Position numbers and translations under genes: made by a program
Assembly: GCA_964399265.1 (NCBI GenBank)
Contig: CAYNQF010000076.1
Coordinates: 1-12,080 of the forward strand
Length of the DNA: 12,080 nucleotides
DNA from: WJLY01 sp964399265
GTDB taxonomy: Bacteria; Joyebacterota; Joyebacteria; Joyebacterales; Joyebacteraceae
Reading direction: 5' to 3'
The notes under the pieces: generated by a model
Told to the model about the DNA's origin: nothing
Seen by the model: only the letters and a program-made list of their open reading frames with translations
The model's database searches: none
Shown: piece after piece, positions 1 through 7,484 of the stretch
Layout: each line of letters begins with the position of its first letter
How positions within the stretch are numbered: the stretch's first letter is position 1

Positions 1-77
<77 letters not shown>

Positions 78-93
78 TCATGTACTAACTACA

Positions 94-122
94 TGTATAA
101 CACTGCGCGACATGCGCGTCAA
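94..122 (-). promoter_or_regulatory. sigma70-like promoter of the tRNA-fMet gene
   Basis: On the minus strand a -35 box TTGACG (complement of 117-122) and a -10 box TATACA (complement of 94-99) are separated by exactly 17 bases. Transcription would start near 87, about ten bases before the mature tRNA 5' end at 77. Both boxes match the housekeeping consensus at five of six positions, which suits a strongly expressed stable RNA. Confidence 0.8.
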
Positions 123-155
123 GGCGAATCGGGAGGTCCCTCGAACTGCGCCGCC

Positions 156-174
156 TGAGGCCGTTCGGGCCTCA
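156..174 (-). other. perfect 7-bp hairpin after the lipoprotein gene
   Basis: TGAGGCC and GGCCTCA form a 7-bp stem around a 5-base loop. It sits between the lipoprotein stop codon and the tRNA promoter. No T-tract follows on either strand, so it is not a classical intrinsic terminator. It could still mark or protect the 3' end of the lipoprotein mRNA, or help a factor-dependent stop. Confidence 0.4.
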
Positions 175-214
175 ATGCGGTCCAGCGTGGTGATACCAGC
201 GCACATCGCCGCCG

Positions 215-1351
215 CTACTCCACCGTCACCGTCATATCGTACTCGCCTTCGACCGTGAATCTCGTGGAGACATAGTATGTTCCAGTCTGTGCCGCGACTG
301 TCTCGAGATGCATCGGCTGCCAGCCGGGGGAGAAGTCCTGTAGGGACATCCCGCTCGGGTCGTACAGCCTGAACCAGCCTCCGGCCGTCCACCCCCAGGA
401 CAGATCCACAGAGAGTGTCTGGCCTGCCTCGACGTCGATCGCATAGAAGTCCCTGTCGAGGTAGCAGCACCTCATGTCGGTGTACGTTCCCGGCGCGAGC
501 GGTGCTGCCTCTTCGATGAAGTCGTTCTCCTCGTACGGGTCGTCCACGCACTTCGGGTCGGTGTAGAGCTTGAGCGTGTAGATGACGTACTCGTTCACAG
601 TCGTGTCCCCGATGCACACGTAGTACGTGCCCGGCGGGAACGTGTACATCATGTCGCCGTAGTTGTTCGAGTTGATTCCGACCCAGGATGCTCGCGTGTA
701 CGCGGCACCGTCGGCACGCAGGAACTTCATAAGCCACGGCGAGTGGTCGGCGTAGAGGATAGGCGTGGACGCTCGGACCTTGTACGTGTCGGTGATCGTG
801 AACTCGAAGATGTCGCGGTCGTCCCCCCAGAGCGAGAGCGTGCGGTAGTAGCGGAGGTTCTGGATGGGCTGCGCCTCGGCGATCGACTGGTTCGGCCAGA
901 ACGGGTCGCGGATGTGCTCCTCGTCAAGCGGGCCGGTCGTGAATCCCGTCGTTCGGTCGCCGGAGAGCGGGTTGCCCGCGAGATCGGTCACGCTCGACGA
1001 CACGACCAGCTCGAGGTCCTCGTTGGCAGCGTACGTCGTGTCCGGCGTGAACGTGGCGGTCATGGTAGCTGCATCATATTCGACGTATCCGCTCACGTTG
1101 CGGGAGGCGACCTGTATGGCCGAATTCCCGAGCGTCGCCGGGTCGAGTGACTCGGAGAAGGCGACCTGGAACCGGCCGATGAGGTTCGCGTCTGTCGCAC
1201 CCTCCGACGGCGTGACCGACAGGATCGTGGGCGGCGTGTTATCGCCGGGCGGAGGGTTGTTGTCGCTCGGGTTGGACTCCCCACATGACGAGATGAGTGT
1301 ACAGGACAACACCGCTGCAGCGACCAGCGCGAGCTTTGATCTCGCAGGCAT
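215..1351 (-). CDS. lipoprotein with a Big_5 Ig-like domain and two PPC-like domains
   Basis: Predicted 378-aa exported lipoprotein of unknown specific function. The start chosen is the ATG at 1351, preceded at seven bases by GGGAGAG (1359-1365). The open frame continues further upstream, but that part is arginine/proline-rich and has no secretory character. Residues 7-22 are hydrophobic and end in the lipobox I-S-S-C with Cys23 as the lipidation site; a Ser/Asn/Pro linker follows. Residues 39-140 read as a bacterial Ig-like domain of Big_5 type (PPTILSVTPSEGA, then DLAGNPLSG). Two beta-rich repeats follow, about 149-263 and 270-377, each opening with an Asp-Pro acidic stretch (DPYEENDFIEEA in the second) and containing a G-T-Y-Y-V strand, as in PPC (pre-peptidase C-terminal) domains. 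No peptidase domain is present, so a binding or structural surface role is inferred. 239 bases separate it from the beta-helix gene upstream, so it is probably transcribed on its own; I see no convincing promoter. Confidence 0.85.
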   Translation of the reverse strand: MPARSKLALVAAAVLSCTLISSCGESNPSDNNPPPGDNTPPTILSVTPSEGATDANLIGRFQVAFSESLDPATLGNSAIQVASRNVSGYVEYDAATMTATFTPDTTYAANEDLELVVSSSVTDLAGNPLSGDRTTGFTTGPLDEEHIRDPFWPNQSIAEAQPIQNLRYYRTLSLWGDDRDIFEFTITDTYKVRASTPILYADHSPWLMKFLRADGAAYTRASWVGINSNNYGDMMYTFPPGTYYVCIGDTTVNEYVIYTLKLYTDPKCVDDPYEENDFIEEAAPLAPGTYTDMRCCYLDRDFYAIDVEAGQTLSVDLSWGWTAGGWFRLYDPSGMSLQDFSPGWQPMHLETVAAQTGTYYVSTRFTVEGEYDMTVTVE

Positions 1352-1493
1352 GTCGTGACTCTCCCGACCCGGTCCGGCGGGTCCTAGCGGAAACCGTCTC
1401 GGCGAAGTTATCGATCCCCTCGCGGTGAATGGTGACTCAATGTTCTGTCCAGACGAGCGGGGCGTCAACACGAAACGGGGGACGGAATGCGAA

Positions 1494-1526
1494 CAGCGGG
1501 CGGGGGATTGGGTCCCACGCCCGCTG
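1494..1526 (-). terminator. terminator-like hairpin after the beta-helix gene
   Basis: CAGCGGGCG (1494-1502) and CGCCCGCTG (1518-1526) form a perfect 9-bp stem with a 15-base loop, 65 bases beyond the beta-helix stop codon on the minus strand. The bases after the stem on that strand are only modestly T-rich (TTCGCATT), so the terminator call is tentative. The position between two minus-strand genes fits the end of the upstream transcript. Confidence 0.45.
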
Positions 1527-1590
1527 CCACTTCGCACCTGCCGGCTCACCAGGCCACGTGGAACGGCCGGGCTTGGCTTGCTGCCGTGGG

Positions 1591-2721
1591 TCAGCGATAG
1601 AGGGCCTTGATCGCTCCCCACGACCGCTCCTCGACGGGCGAGCCGCAGTCCGCGCAGCCGACGTCGTACGCGCCCACGATGACGCTCCATGGGTTCACGC
1701 CGGGAGCGCAGGGGGAGTTGGCGCAGAGGTGCAGGTCCGCCGTGAAGACGTCGCAGAAGAGCGGGTCGTCAAACGAGCAGTCTGAATGCGTGCCCGGCAG
1801 CGTGTCGCCGCCGGCGTTCCCGAACACGCAGCACTGGGTCGTCACCGGTGCTGGGTTCGAGCCGAAGGCGTGGAGCGCGTCGCCGACCTCGCTCAGGGCC
1901 AGGATGCTGTTCTCGATGTTAGGCGACGAGGTCGTCAAGAGCGCGATGCACCCGCCCGTGACTGCGGCGTTCATGGCGAAGGTCGTTCCACTGATATCGG
2001 GCGAGGCGCCGTAGAGGCACAGGCCGCCGCCCAGGCCTGTGCCCTCCGTCACCTCGTTGCCGAAGAATACGCAGCCCGTGATGTCGAACGGAGCGGACGG
2101 CAATTCGAGGTAGGCGCCGCCCCCTCGCTCGACGGCGACGTTGTTCATGAAACGCACGTTCTCGAGGGTGGGCATCGAACCGCCGTTCGACAGCAGGGCG
2201 CCTCCGTAGTAGCCGGTGCACCCTGAGAACTCGACGTCTCTGAAGGTCGGGTTCGACGATGAGAGGCATGCGACGCCCCCGCCTCCCCACGTGTACGCGG
2301 TGGAGGCGCACTCCACGAACCGGCAGTTCTCGATCGTCGGACTCGCTCCGGACATGACAAGGCCTCCGCCCACGGGCCCAGTGCCGTTTCTGATCGTGAA
2401 CCCCGACAGGATCGCATCGGACGTCTGGCCGCCGTTGATCGTGAACGCTTCGTCAGCGCCCTCACAGTCGATGATCGTCACGTCGGGGCCGTCCGTCGAG
2501 ATGAGCGTGAAGTTCTTGTAGCCGAAGCTCATGTTCCTGTTGGACTCACCCGAATATGTCCCGGGCATGACGAAGACGGTATCGCCCTCGCCCGCCCACA
2601 GCACGGCTTCCTTGATGTTGGTGTGGTCCCCCATGCCGCTCAGGTCGACGTAGTGATGGTCGGCGAATGCCGGGACCGCGATCGCGAGAGCGAGAACAAT
2701 GAATAGCGCTGTGCGGTTCAA
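1591..2721 (-). CDS. secreted right-handed parallel beta-helix protein
   Basis: 376-aa predicted exported protein. The start is a TTG at 2721 with a strong AAGGAGG four bases upstream; no ATG lies near the signal peptide. Residues 1-20 form a signal peptide ending A-F-A before Asp21. At least six rungs of about 20-30 residues follow, each with a G-G-G or G-G turn and an S-x-P-x-(I/F/L)-x-(N/D/G) strand: about 118-138, 147-168, 173-194, 200-222, 231-251 and 256-276. This pattern is typical of NosD/pectate-lyase-like beta-helices. A Cys-rich cap (about 313-360, with LHLCANSPCAPG) follows, and the protein ends SWGAIKALYR. No catalytic residues could be assigned; carbohydrate binding, carbohydrate cleavage or a passive surface role are all possible. 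It lies 74 bases after resB. A weak -10-like TATAGT (complement of 2748-2753) is present without a good -35, so it may be read from the resB transcript or a weak promoter. Confidence 0.85.
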   Translation of the reverse strand: MNRTALFIVLALAIAVPAFADHHYVDLSGMGDHTNIKEAVLWAGEGDTVFVMPGTYSGESNRNMSFGYKNFTLISTDGPDVTIIDCEGADEAFTINGGQTSDAILSGFTIRNGTGPVGGGLVMSGASPTIENCRFVECASTAYTWGGGGVACLSSSNPTFRDVEFSGCTGYYGGALLSNGGSMPTLENVRFMNNVAVERGGGAYLELPSAPFDITGCVFFGNEVTEGTGLGGGLCLYGASPDISGTTFAMNAAVTGGCIALLTTSSPNIENSILALSEVGDALHAFGSNPAPVTTQCCVFGNAGGDTLPGTHSDCSFDDPLFCDVFTADLHLCANSPCAPGVNPWSVIVGAYDVGCADCGSPVEERSWGAIKALYR

Positions 2722-2795
2722 GGATCCTCCTTGGCCAAAAGGTGTCGACTATATCTCTTGCCTTGGGTCTTCTATCTGTGGGTGGTCGAACGGGC

Positions 2796-4388
2796 CTACG
2801 ACGACAACTCCTCCGCGATCCGGTCTTCGATCTCCTCGGGTTCGCCCAACATGCCCGTCGCGCGGAAGGTGAGGCGACCGACGCCTCCTCCCGGCGCATC
2901 CTCGATCCACAGGCTCACGCGGTAGCTGGGCCAGTACGTGCGGATCGAGAGGCCGAGTATGAACGCTACGATGGCGATGTAGAGGAGCGGCACGCCCGGG
3001 TCGTGACGGTAAGAGAGGACGCTGCCCTCGTACGGGTTCTCCAGTGTTAGTTCGTATCCCTCGACCTCGAGCGGCTCCTCGGCCGACAGGTCGCCAAGCT
3101 CCACGCGCTCGGGCGGAGCGCTAATCGCAGCCATCCCGTGGGCCGCGGCGGCGAGTGTGTCCGCCCCTGCCGAAAGGGAGTCCACTTCGGCGATGGTCAT
3201 CGTGTCTACTACTGCCGTGAGCACGTCACCGCCGCTGAGCGCGAGCGTGTCGATCACGATCTCAGTCCCGGTCGCGGAGTCGTCTTCCGAGGCGTCGGGC
3301 CTTGCCGACTCGACGGCAACCGTGTCCGCCGGCGCCGGCGGCTGCCACTTGAGCGCGGTGTGGGGGACCACAGGTCTGGTCTCGCGGTACTTCTCGTACA
3401 GGGTCCCCACGCGAAGGTTCGACGGGAAGAACATCCCTCCGATGGACTCAAGCGTGAACGGCACGTAGGCCTGCGTGTGTGCGCGTTCGACCTCCGCTCC
3501 GTCCTTCCAGACGACGATGTCGAACTCCTGCTCGTACGCCATCTGGTAGAAGGTGAGCCCGGCGACACGGAGAGGCCTGTTCACCTCGACCATGCGGTTG
3601 CGCGGTTCTGGATACCCGGGCGTCGAGACGTCGACGTCGCTCAGCCAGTCCTTCGGGTAGTACTTGCCCTCGTAGAGTTCCCACTCTGTGATGAACTCGT
3701 TGAGCGTGAGCTCGACGTACCTGTCGGTCCAGGCGAGCGTGTCGACTGTCGATGGGAACATCGTGTGGAAGCCGGTCTCGGCGCTCACTGTGGGTACCGT
3801 GAGCGGTTCGCCCGGATAGAGCGTAACGTCGCCCTCGAACGAGAAGAGCGCCGACATGATGAAGCCGATGATTGCCACGGCCATCGCGAGGTGATAGAGG
3901 AGGCTCACTCCCTCGGGCCAGGGGCCACGCCGCGCCGTGATGACGCCGCCCGACATACCCAGTATCTTGAACCCGCGCCCCTCGAGCACCTCCTTCGCTC
4001 GTCCCGCCGCGTCGGTGCCGTTGATGTTCACGATGCGGGCGTAGTCGGGTGCATCAGACGTGGCGAGCCCGGCGCCGCTGCGCTGAACCCAGCGAAGGAT
4101 GCTGCAGAACACGAGATTCAGAAGGAGGATGAGGCCCAGGATCAGGAAGTACTTCGTGTGGAAGAGGTTCAGGAGGCCGAACCGCGAGAACGCCTCGTAG
4201 CGCTCGGCGCCCCACGACGAGATGTAGGTGTCCGCGTCGTAGCCCTGCGGGAAGATGGAGCCGACCACCATCGTTACGCCCATGATGATGAGCAGCCAGA
4301 CCGTCAGCCGGATGCGCGACAGCTGCCGCGAGATCCAGCGGAACGGCCCGACCGATCTTGTCGGCGTTCTGTCTGCCTTGCCTGCCAC
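2796..4388 (-). CDS. resB: ResB/Ccs1-type cytochrome c biogenesis protein
   Basis: 530-aa membrane protein, one half of the System II (CcsBA/ResBC) machinery that delivers heme to apocytochrome c outside the cytoplasmic membrane. Transmembrane segments are near 28-47, 78-97, 163-183 and 466-484, with a large outer domain between the third and fourth, as in the family. Supporting marks are His166 at the start of the third segment, the NRPLRVAGLTFYQMAY stretch at 270-285 and D-P-G-V-P before the last segment. The start is GTG at 4388 with GAGGA about five bases upstream; 72 bases separate it from the ccsA stop. Residues about 350-425 form an Asp/Thr/Ala/Ser-rich insert with repeated D-T-(L/M/V), unlike the compact loop I would expect. 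Here ccsA comes first and resB second, the reverse of the Bacillus resABC order. Confidence 0.93.
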   Translation of the reverse strand: MAGKADRTPTRSVGPFRWISRQLSRIRLTVWLLIIMGVTMVVGSIFPQGYDADTYISSWGAERYEAFSRFGLLNLFHTKYFLILGLILLLNLVFCSILRWVQRSGAGLATSDAPDYARIVNINGTDAAGRAKEVLEGRGFKILGMSGGVITARRGPWPEGVSLLYHLAMAVAIIGFIMSALFSFEGDVTLYPGEPLTVPTVSAETGFHTMFPSTVDTLAWTDRYVELTLNEFITEWELYEGKYYPKDWLSDVDVSTPGYPEPRNRMVEVNRPLRVAGLTFYQMAYEQEFDIVVWKDGAEVERAHTQAYVPFTLESIGGMFFPSNLRVGTLYEKYRETRPVVPHTALKWQPPAPADTVAVESARPDASEDDSATGTEIVIDTLALSGGDVLTAVVDTMTIAEVDSLSAGADTLAAAAHGMAAISAPPERVELGDLSAEEPLEVEGYELTLENPYEGSVLSYRHDPGVPLLYIAIVAFILGLSIRTYWPSYRVSLWIEDAPGGGVGRLTFRATGMLGEPEEIEDRIAEELSS

Positions 4389-4460
4389 GGAGGTCCTCTC
4401 AGTTCGTGATCCGCCCGGTCCCGTACGGACGTCGCTCGGCCCCGGGCCCGCGCCGGCGCT

Positions 4461-5402
4461 CTAGCCGTACAGGTGAAGACTCGGGATGCCGAACAGCCTC
4501 GCCAGCCACGTCACGCCCAGGAACGTTGTAACCATGCAGAGGAACGCGATGATCACGATAATGGTAGAGGGCGCGCCTCGCCACGTCGGCCGCACTCTCG
4601 TGTGGAGATAGAGAGCGAACGCAAACCACGTGATGAGCGACCACGTCTCTTTCGGGTCCCACTGCCAGTACACGCCCCACGCCTCGTTGGCCCACGCGGC
4701 GCCCGACATGATCCCGAACGTCAGCAGCGGGAACGCGAAGATGACCAGCTGGTGAACCGACCGGTGGAAGCGACTCAGGTTGTCGCGCGTCAGGCCGTAG
4801 TCGCCGTCCACCCGGAACGGCCACACGACGATACGGAACACCCACCACAGAAACGGCGGGAACTCCCGGGCACCCAGCTTCCAAAGGAGTATCTGGATGA
4901 GGTACGAGATCTCGACCGCGAACGCCACCACGAGGACGGCGTACGAGGCGAACGCTATCGCAACGTGCCAGAAGAACCAGAGGGTCTGAAGCGCCGGGAA
5001 GAGCGGTTTGATCTCGGGACTCTGTCCGAGGAGCGCGTAGAGGCATGCGCCTCCCGCGACCAGCGAGACGAAGAAACCGGGTATGCGCACGCTCCGTCGC
5101 CACTCTATGACCAGATAGGCGACGACCGTCGACCATGCGAACCAGGCGAGGCTCTCGTAGAGGCTCTGGAACGGAGCCGCGCCCTTGAGGATCGTGCGGA
5201 TGATGATGACGATGGTCTGGAGCACGGCCGCGGCGACGAGCGCCGTTGTCGATCCGATCCGGAACGCCTTCGCCTGCGGCGTCGTGAAGTGGAGTATGTA
5301 GAAGACGAAAGCCGCCCCGTATGCCCAAAGGGCGGCCCAGAGAATCTTCGTCTCCATCGCCAGCCTGGCGGCGTCTCTGGCCAGAAGCATGTCAGCGTTC
5401 AC
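4461..5402 (-). CDS. ccsA: CcsA/ResC-type cytochrome c biogenesis protein (heme handling, WWD domain)
   Basis: 313-aa polytopic membrane protein that works with ResB to export heme and attach it to CXXCH apocytochromes. The diagnostic WWD segment is at 242-259 (WGVYWQWDPKETWSLITW). Histidines expected to ligate heme are visible at 146 (before it, in FFWHVAIA) and 267 (after it, in LYLHTR), with further ones at 213 and 217. The N-terminal P-F-Q-S-L-Y-E-S-L stretch (77-85) is also typical. Roughly eight hydrophobic segments are visible. The start is GTG at 5402 with GGGAG five bases upstream; the ATG four codons later is too far from that site. It follows ftsB by 33 bases and precedes resB, so operon transcription is likely. 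The thioredoxin-like ResA and CcdA are not in this window. The name ccsB is also used for this family. Confidence 0.95.
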   Translation of the reverse strand: MNADMLLARDAARLAMETKILWAALWAYGAAFVFYILHFTTPQAKAFRIGSTTALVAAAVLQTIVIIIRTILKGAAPFQSLYESLAWFAWSTVVAYLVIEWRRSVRIPGFFVSLVAGGACLYALLGQSPEIKPLFPALQTLWFFWHVAIAFASYAVLVVAFAVEISYLIQILLWKLGAREFPPFLWWVFRIVVWPFRVDGDYGLTRDNLSRFHRSVHQLVIFAFPLLTFGIMSGAAWANEAWGVYWQWDPKETWSLITWFAFALYLHTRVRPTWRGAPSTIIVIIAFLCMVTTFLGVTWLARLFGIPSLHLYG

Positions 5403-5435
5403 ACGTACTCCCGCTTCGTGAGGTGATGCGGACGC

Positions 5436-5827
5436 CTACTCTCCCTCGGTGCCCGGCTCGACCCTGTAGCAGATCTCGCCGTCCCTGATCATCCCGTATT
5501 CCTCGCGGGCGACCCGCTCGATGGTCGCCGGGTCGTTCTCGAGGTCATAGCGAAGCGCCTTCGTGGTCTCCCGCTCGGCCTCCAGGTCCTTGACCTCGGC
5601 CGCGAGGTCGTCGCGCATCGAGTGCATGCGCACGATCGACACGAGCCCGGTGTCTCCGAAGAGAACGGCGTAGGCGAACCAGAGGCCTACCGTCCACCCG
5701 AGTATTCTGAGCACCTTGGTGGAGGTGCCGCGCCCATAGCCCGTGAACGCCTTGCGGAGGAACCTGGGCTCCTCCTTCTTCCTGGGCGGGCTCTTCCTCT
5801 TGTTGACCCCGGATGGGTTGGGCACGC
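5436..5827 (-). CDS. ftsB: FtsB/DivIC-type septum formation initiator, 5' end at assembly gap
   Basis: About 129 residues are visible. A basic Lys/Arg/Pro-rich cytoplasmic tail (about 8-35) is followed by one transmembrane segment (about 38-56), a coiled coil (about 62-97, MHSMRDDLAAEVKDLEAE) and the family C-terminal block I-E-R-V-A-R-E-E-Y-G-M-I-R-D-G-E (102-117). Proteins of this family bridge FtsL and FtsQ (DivIB) in the divisome. The last in-frame start candidate before the gap is a GTG at 5825; no ribosome site can be seen because the N run begins at 5828. The length from that GTG is already slightly more than usual for FtsB, so little or nothing may be missing. Eno lies just upstream across the gap and ccsA 33 bases downstream. 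The specific name ftsB rather than divIC is a choice based on fold only. Confidence 0.85.
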
Positions 5828-5927
5828 NNNNNNNNNNNNNNNNNNNNNNNNNNNNNNNNNNNNNNNNNNNNNNNNNNNNNNNNNNNNNNNNNNNNNNNNN
5901 NNNNNNNNNNNNNNNNNNNNNNNNNNN
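5828..5927. other. assembly gap, exactly 100 N
   Basis: A run of exactly 100 N, the conventional placeholder for a scaffold join of unknown size. It removes the last residues and stop of enolase and the region just before ftsB. Both flanks are minus-strand genes in consistent order, so the join is plausible, but the true distance is not known from this sequence. Confidence 0.98.
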
Positions 5928-7225
5928 ACCAGCTCGTCGCCCAGGTCCTCGATGCCGAACTCGGCGGCCCCTCCGAAGAGTGCCACCTCTCCGAGCTCCT
6001 CCTCGATGCGGATGAGCTCGTTGTACTTGCACAGGCGGTCCGTGCGCGACGCCGAGCCCGACTTGATCTGGCCGGTGCCAGTGGCCACCGCCACGTGTGC
6101 GATCGTCGTGTCCTCCGTCTCACCTGAACGGTGCGAGATGATCGCACTCATGCCGCTCGTCTGGGCCATGCCGACCGTCTCGAGCGTCTCGGTGAGCGTG
6201 CCTATCTGGTTCAGCTTGATGAGGATCGAGTTGGCAGCGCCGGTCTCGATGCCGCGGGCCAGACGCTCGGGGTTCGTCACGAACAGGTCGTCGCCCACGA
6301 TCTGGATGCGGCCGCCGAGCCTCTCGGTCATCTTCGTCCAACCGGCCCAGTCGTCCTCGGCGTGTCCGTCCTCGATCGAAACGATCGGGTACTTGTCGAC
6401 CAGCTCCTCGTAGAAGTCGACCATCTCCTCGCTCGTGCGCGACTTGCCCTCGGCGGCGAAGACGTACTTGCCGTCCTTGTAGAATTCGGTCGAGGCCGGG
6501 TCGAGAGCAATGAACACGTCGTGTCCGGGTACGTACCCGGCCTGGTCGATGGCCTGAACGATGACGGCGATGGCCTCTTCGTTGGACTTCAGGTTCGGGG
6601 CGAATCCTCCCTCGTCGCCGACTCCGACCGAGTGCCCTTGGGACTTCAGCACTTTCTTGAGCGAGTGGAAGACCTCCGCGCCCATGCGGATCGAGTCGGT
6701 GAAGCAGTCGGCGCCGGCTGGGACGATCATGAACTCCTGTATGTCGATGTTGTTGTCGGCGTGCTTGCCCCCGTTGATGACGTTCATGAGGGGAACGGGG
6801 AGGAGTCTGGCTCCCATTCCGCCGATGTGCCTGTAGAGCGGAATGTCGAGCGCGTCGGCGGCGGCCTTTGCGCATGCCAGAGAGACGCCCAGGATCGCGT
6901 TGGCGCCCAGGCTGCTCTTGTTCTCGGTACCGTCGAGGGCGATCAGAAACTCGTCTATGATCGCCTGGTCGTCTGCCTCGAACCCGATGATCTCGGGAGC
7001 GATGATCTCGTTGACGTTGCGGACGGCGTTCAGGACGCCCTTGCCGCCGTATCTGCTTTCGTCGCCGTCACGAAGCTCGACGGCCTCGTGGGTGCCCGTA
7101 GAGGCGCCCGACGGCACGGCCGCCCGCCCCATGATCCCCGAGTCGAGGATGACGTCGACCTCTATGGTCGGGTTGCCGCGGGAGTCCAGTATCTCGCGGG
7201 CGAATGCGTCTGTGATCGTGAGCAT
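5928..7225 (-). CDS. eno: enolase (phosphopyruvate hydratase), C-terminal end in gap
   Basis: Converts 2-phosphoglycerate to phosphoenolpyruvate in glycolysis, in the cytoplasm. 432 residues are visible, already about full family length, so only a few residues and the stop codon should lie in the gap. Catalytic and Mg-binding positions are intact: Glu164 (IQEFMIVP), Glu205 (GDEGGFAP), Asp242 (LDPASTEFY), Glu285 (SIEDG), Asp312, Lys337 (IKLNQIG), His365 in SHRSGET and Lys388 (GQIKSG). The substrate loop S-G-A-S-T-G is at 39-44. One mild oddity is His288 in SIEDGHAEDDW, where Leu is common. The start ATG at 7225 has GGAGAG close upstream. The promoter has a consensus -35 and divergent transcription starts about 300 bases away. 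The tail after residue 415 (FGGAAEFGIEDLGDEL) is acidic and a little longer than in E. coli. Confidence 0.97.
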
Positions 7226-7249
7226 GTTCTCTCCGTTACAGGTGGGAGC

Positions 7250-7268
7250 GAGGGGCACACCGCCCCTC
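7250..7268 (-). other. hairpin in the eno leader
   Basis: GAGGGGC and GCCCCTC pair as a perfect 7-bp stem with a 5-base loop. It lies between the predicted eno transcription start (about 7279) and its ribosome binding site, so it would be near the 5' end of the mRNA. No T-tract follows. It may stabilise the mRNA 5' end; this is inference. Confidence 0.4.
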
Positions 7269-7285
7269 ACGATGCGATTCGCTGC

Positions 7286-7315
7286 ATGGTAGAGAGCGGG
7301 CGCGAGGGGTGTCAA
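7286..7315 (-). promoter_or_regulatory. sigma70-like promoter of eno
   Basis: On the minus strand a perfect -35 box TTGACA (complement of 7310-7315) and a -10 box TACCAT (complement of 7286-7291, four of six consensus bases) are 18 bases apart. The predicted start near 7279 gives a leader of about 53 bases before the enolase ATG. The ftsB-ccsA-resB genes may also be read from here. Confidence 0.65.
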
Positions 7316-7326
7316 GCGAAAATGCC

Positions 7327-7343
7327 CCACAAGTGCTTTGTGG
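7327..7343. promoter_or_regulatory. inverted repeat next to the eno -35 box, possible operator
   Basis: CCACAA and TTGTGG are arranged as a 17-base dyad with a 5-base centre, 11 bases upstream of the eno -35 box. Size and placement suit a dimeric regulator site, but no regulator gene is in the window and only one copy is seen. Confidence 0.3.
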
Positions 7344-7350
7344 CAGGGAT

Positions 7351-7381
7351 GTTCCGGCATGAGCGCGCGTGGCTCCGGAAC
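7351..7381. repeat. perfect inverted repeat GTTCCGG / CCGGAAC
   Basis: Seven-base perfect arms at 7351-7357 and 7375-7381 enclose 17 bases rich in CG steps. It lies between the two divergent promoters and outside both predicted transcripts, so a DNA-level role (protein binding) would be more natural than an RNA hairpin. Confidence 0.35.
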
Positions 7382-7455
7382 CCAGTGATGTGCCGGCGGC
7401 GACCGGCGCCACCGCGGCCTGACGAGCTGTTGGCGGGCCGGCGGCCGGCTCGACC

Positions 7456-7484
7456 TTGATGGGCACCGCCATGTGTGGTATAAT
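7456..7484 (+). promoter_or_regulatory. extended -10 sigma70-like promoter of the exported-protein gene
   Basis: -35 TTGATG (7456-7461), 17-base spacer and a perfect -10 TATAAT (7479-7484), preceded by TGG that makes an extended -10. The predicted start near 7491 leaves a leader of about 43 bases before the ATG at 7534. This is the best promoter match in the window and probably serves the exported protein and the two methyltransferases. Confidence 0.85.

Noticed and set aside
1352..1690. N-terminal extension of the lipoprotein from 1690
   Set aside because: Overlaps the end of the beta-helix gene and would bury the lipoprotein signal peptide 113 residues inside the protein.
3138..4409. 423-codon plus-strand frame
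   Set aside because: Lies opposite resB, is Arg/Asp/His-rich without domains, and is a typical antisense shadow in GC-rich DNA.
4473..5426. 317-codon plus-strand and 309-codon minus-strand frames over ccsA
   Set aside because: Highly charged, not membrane-like, no domain; ccsA is certain in the other frame.
5687..7360. 557-codon minus-strand open frame spanning enolase and the gap
   Set aside because: It joins enolase through 100 N to an out-of-frame shadow of ftsB and adds upstream leader; the enolase start is 7225 and its end is in the gap.
7392..7445. Direct repeat GCCGGCGGC in the divergent region
   Set aside because: Nine bases of pure G/C in GC-rich DNA; too likely by chance to call a repeat element.
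6131..7459. 442-codon plus-strand frame
   Set aside because: Antisense to the fully recognisable enolase gene, no motif of its own.
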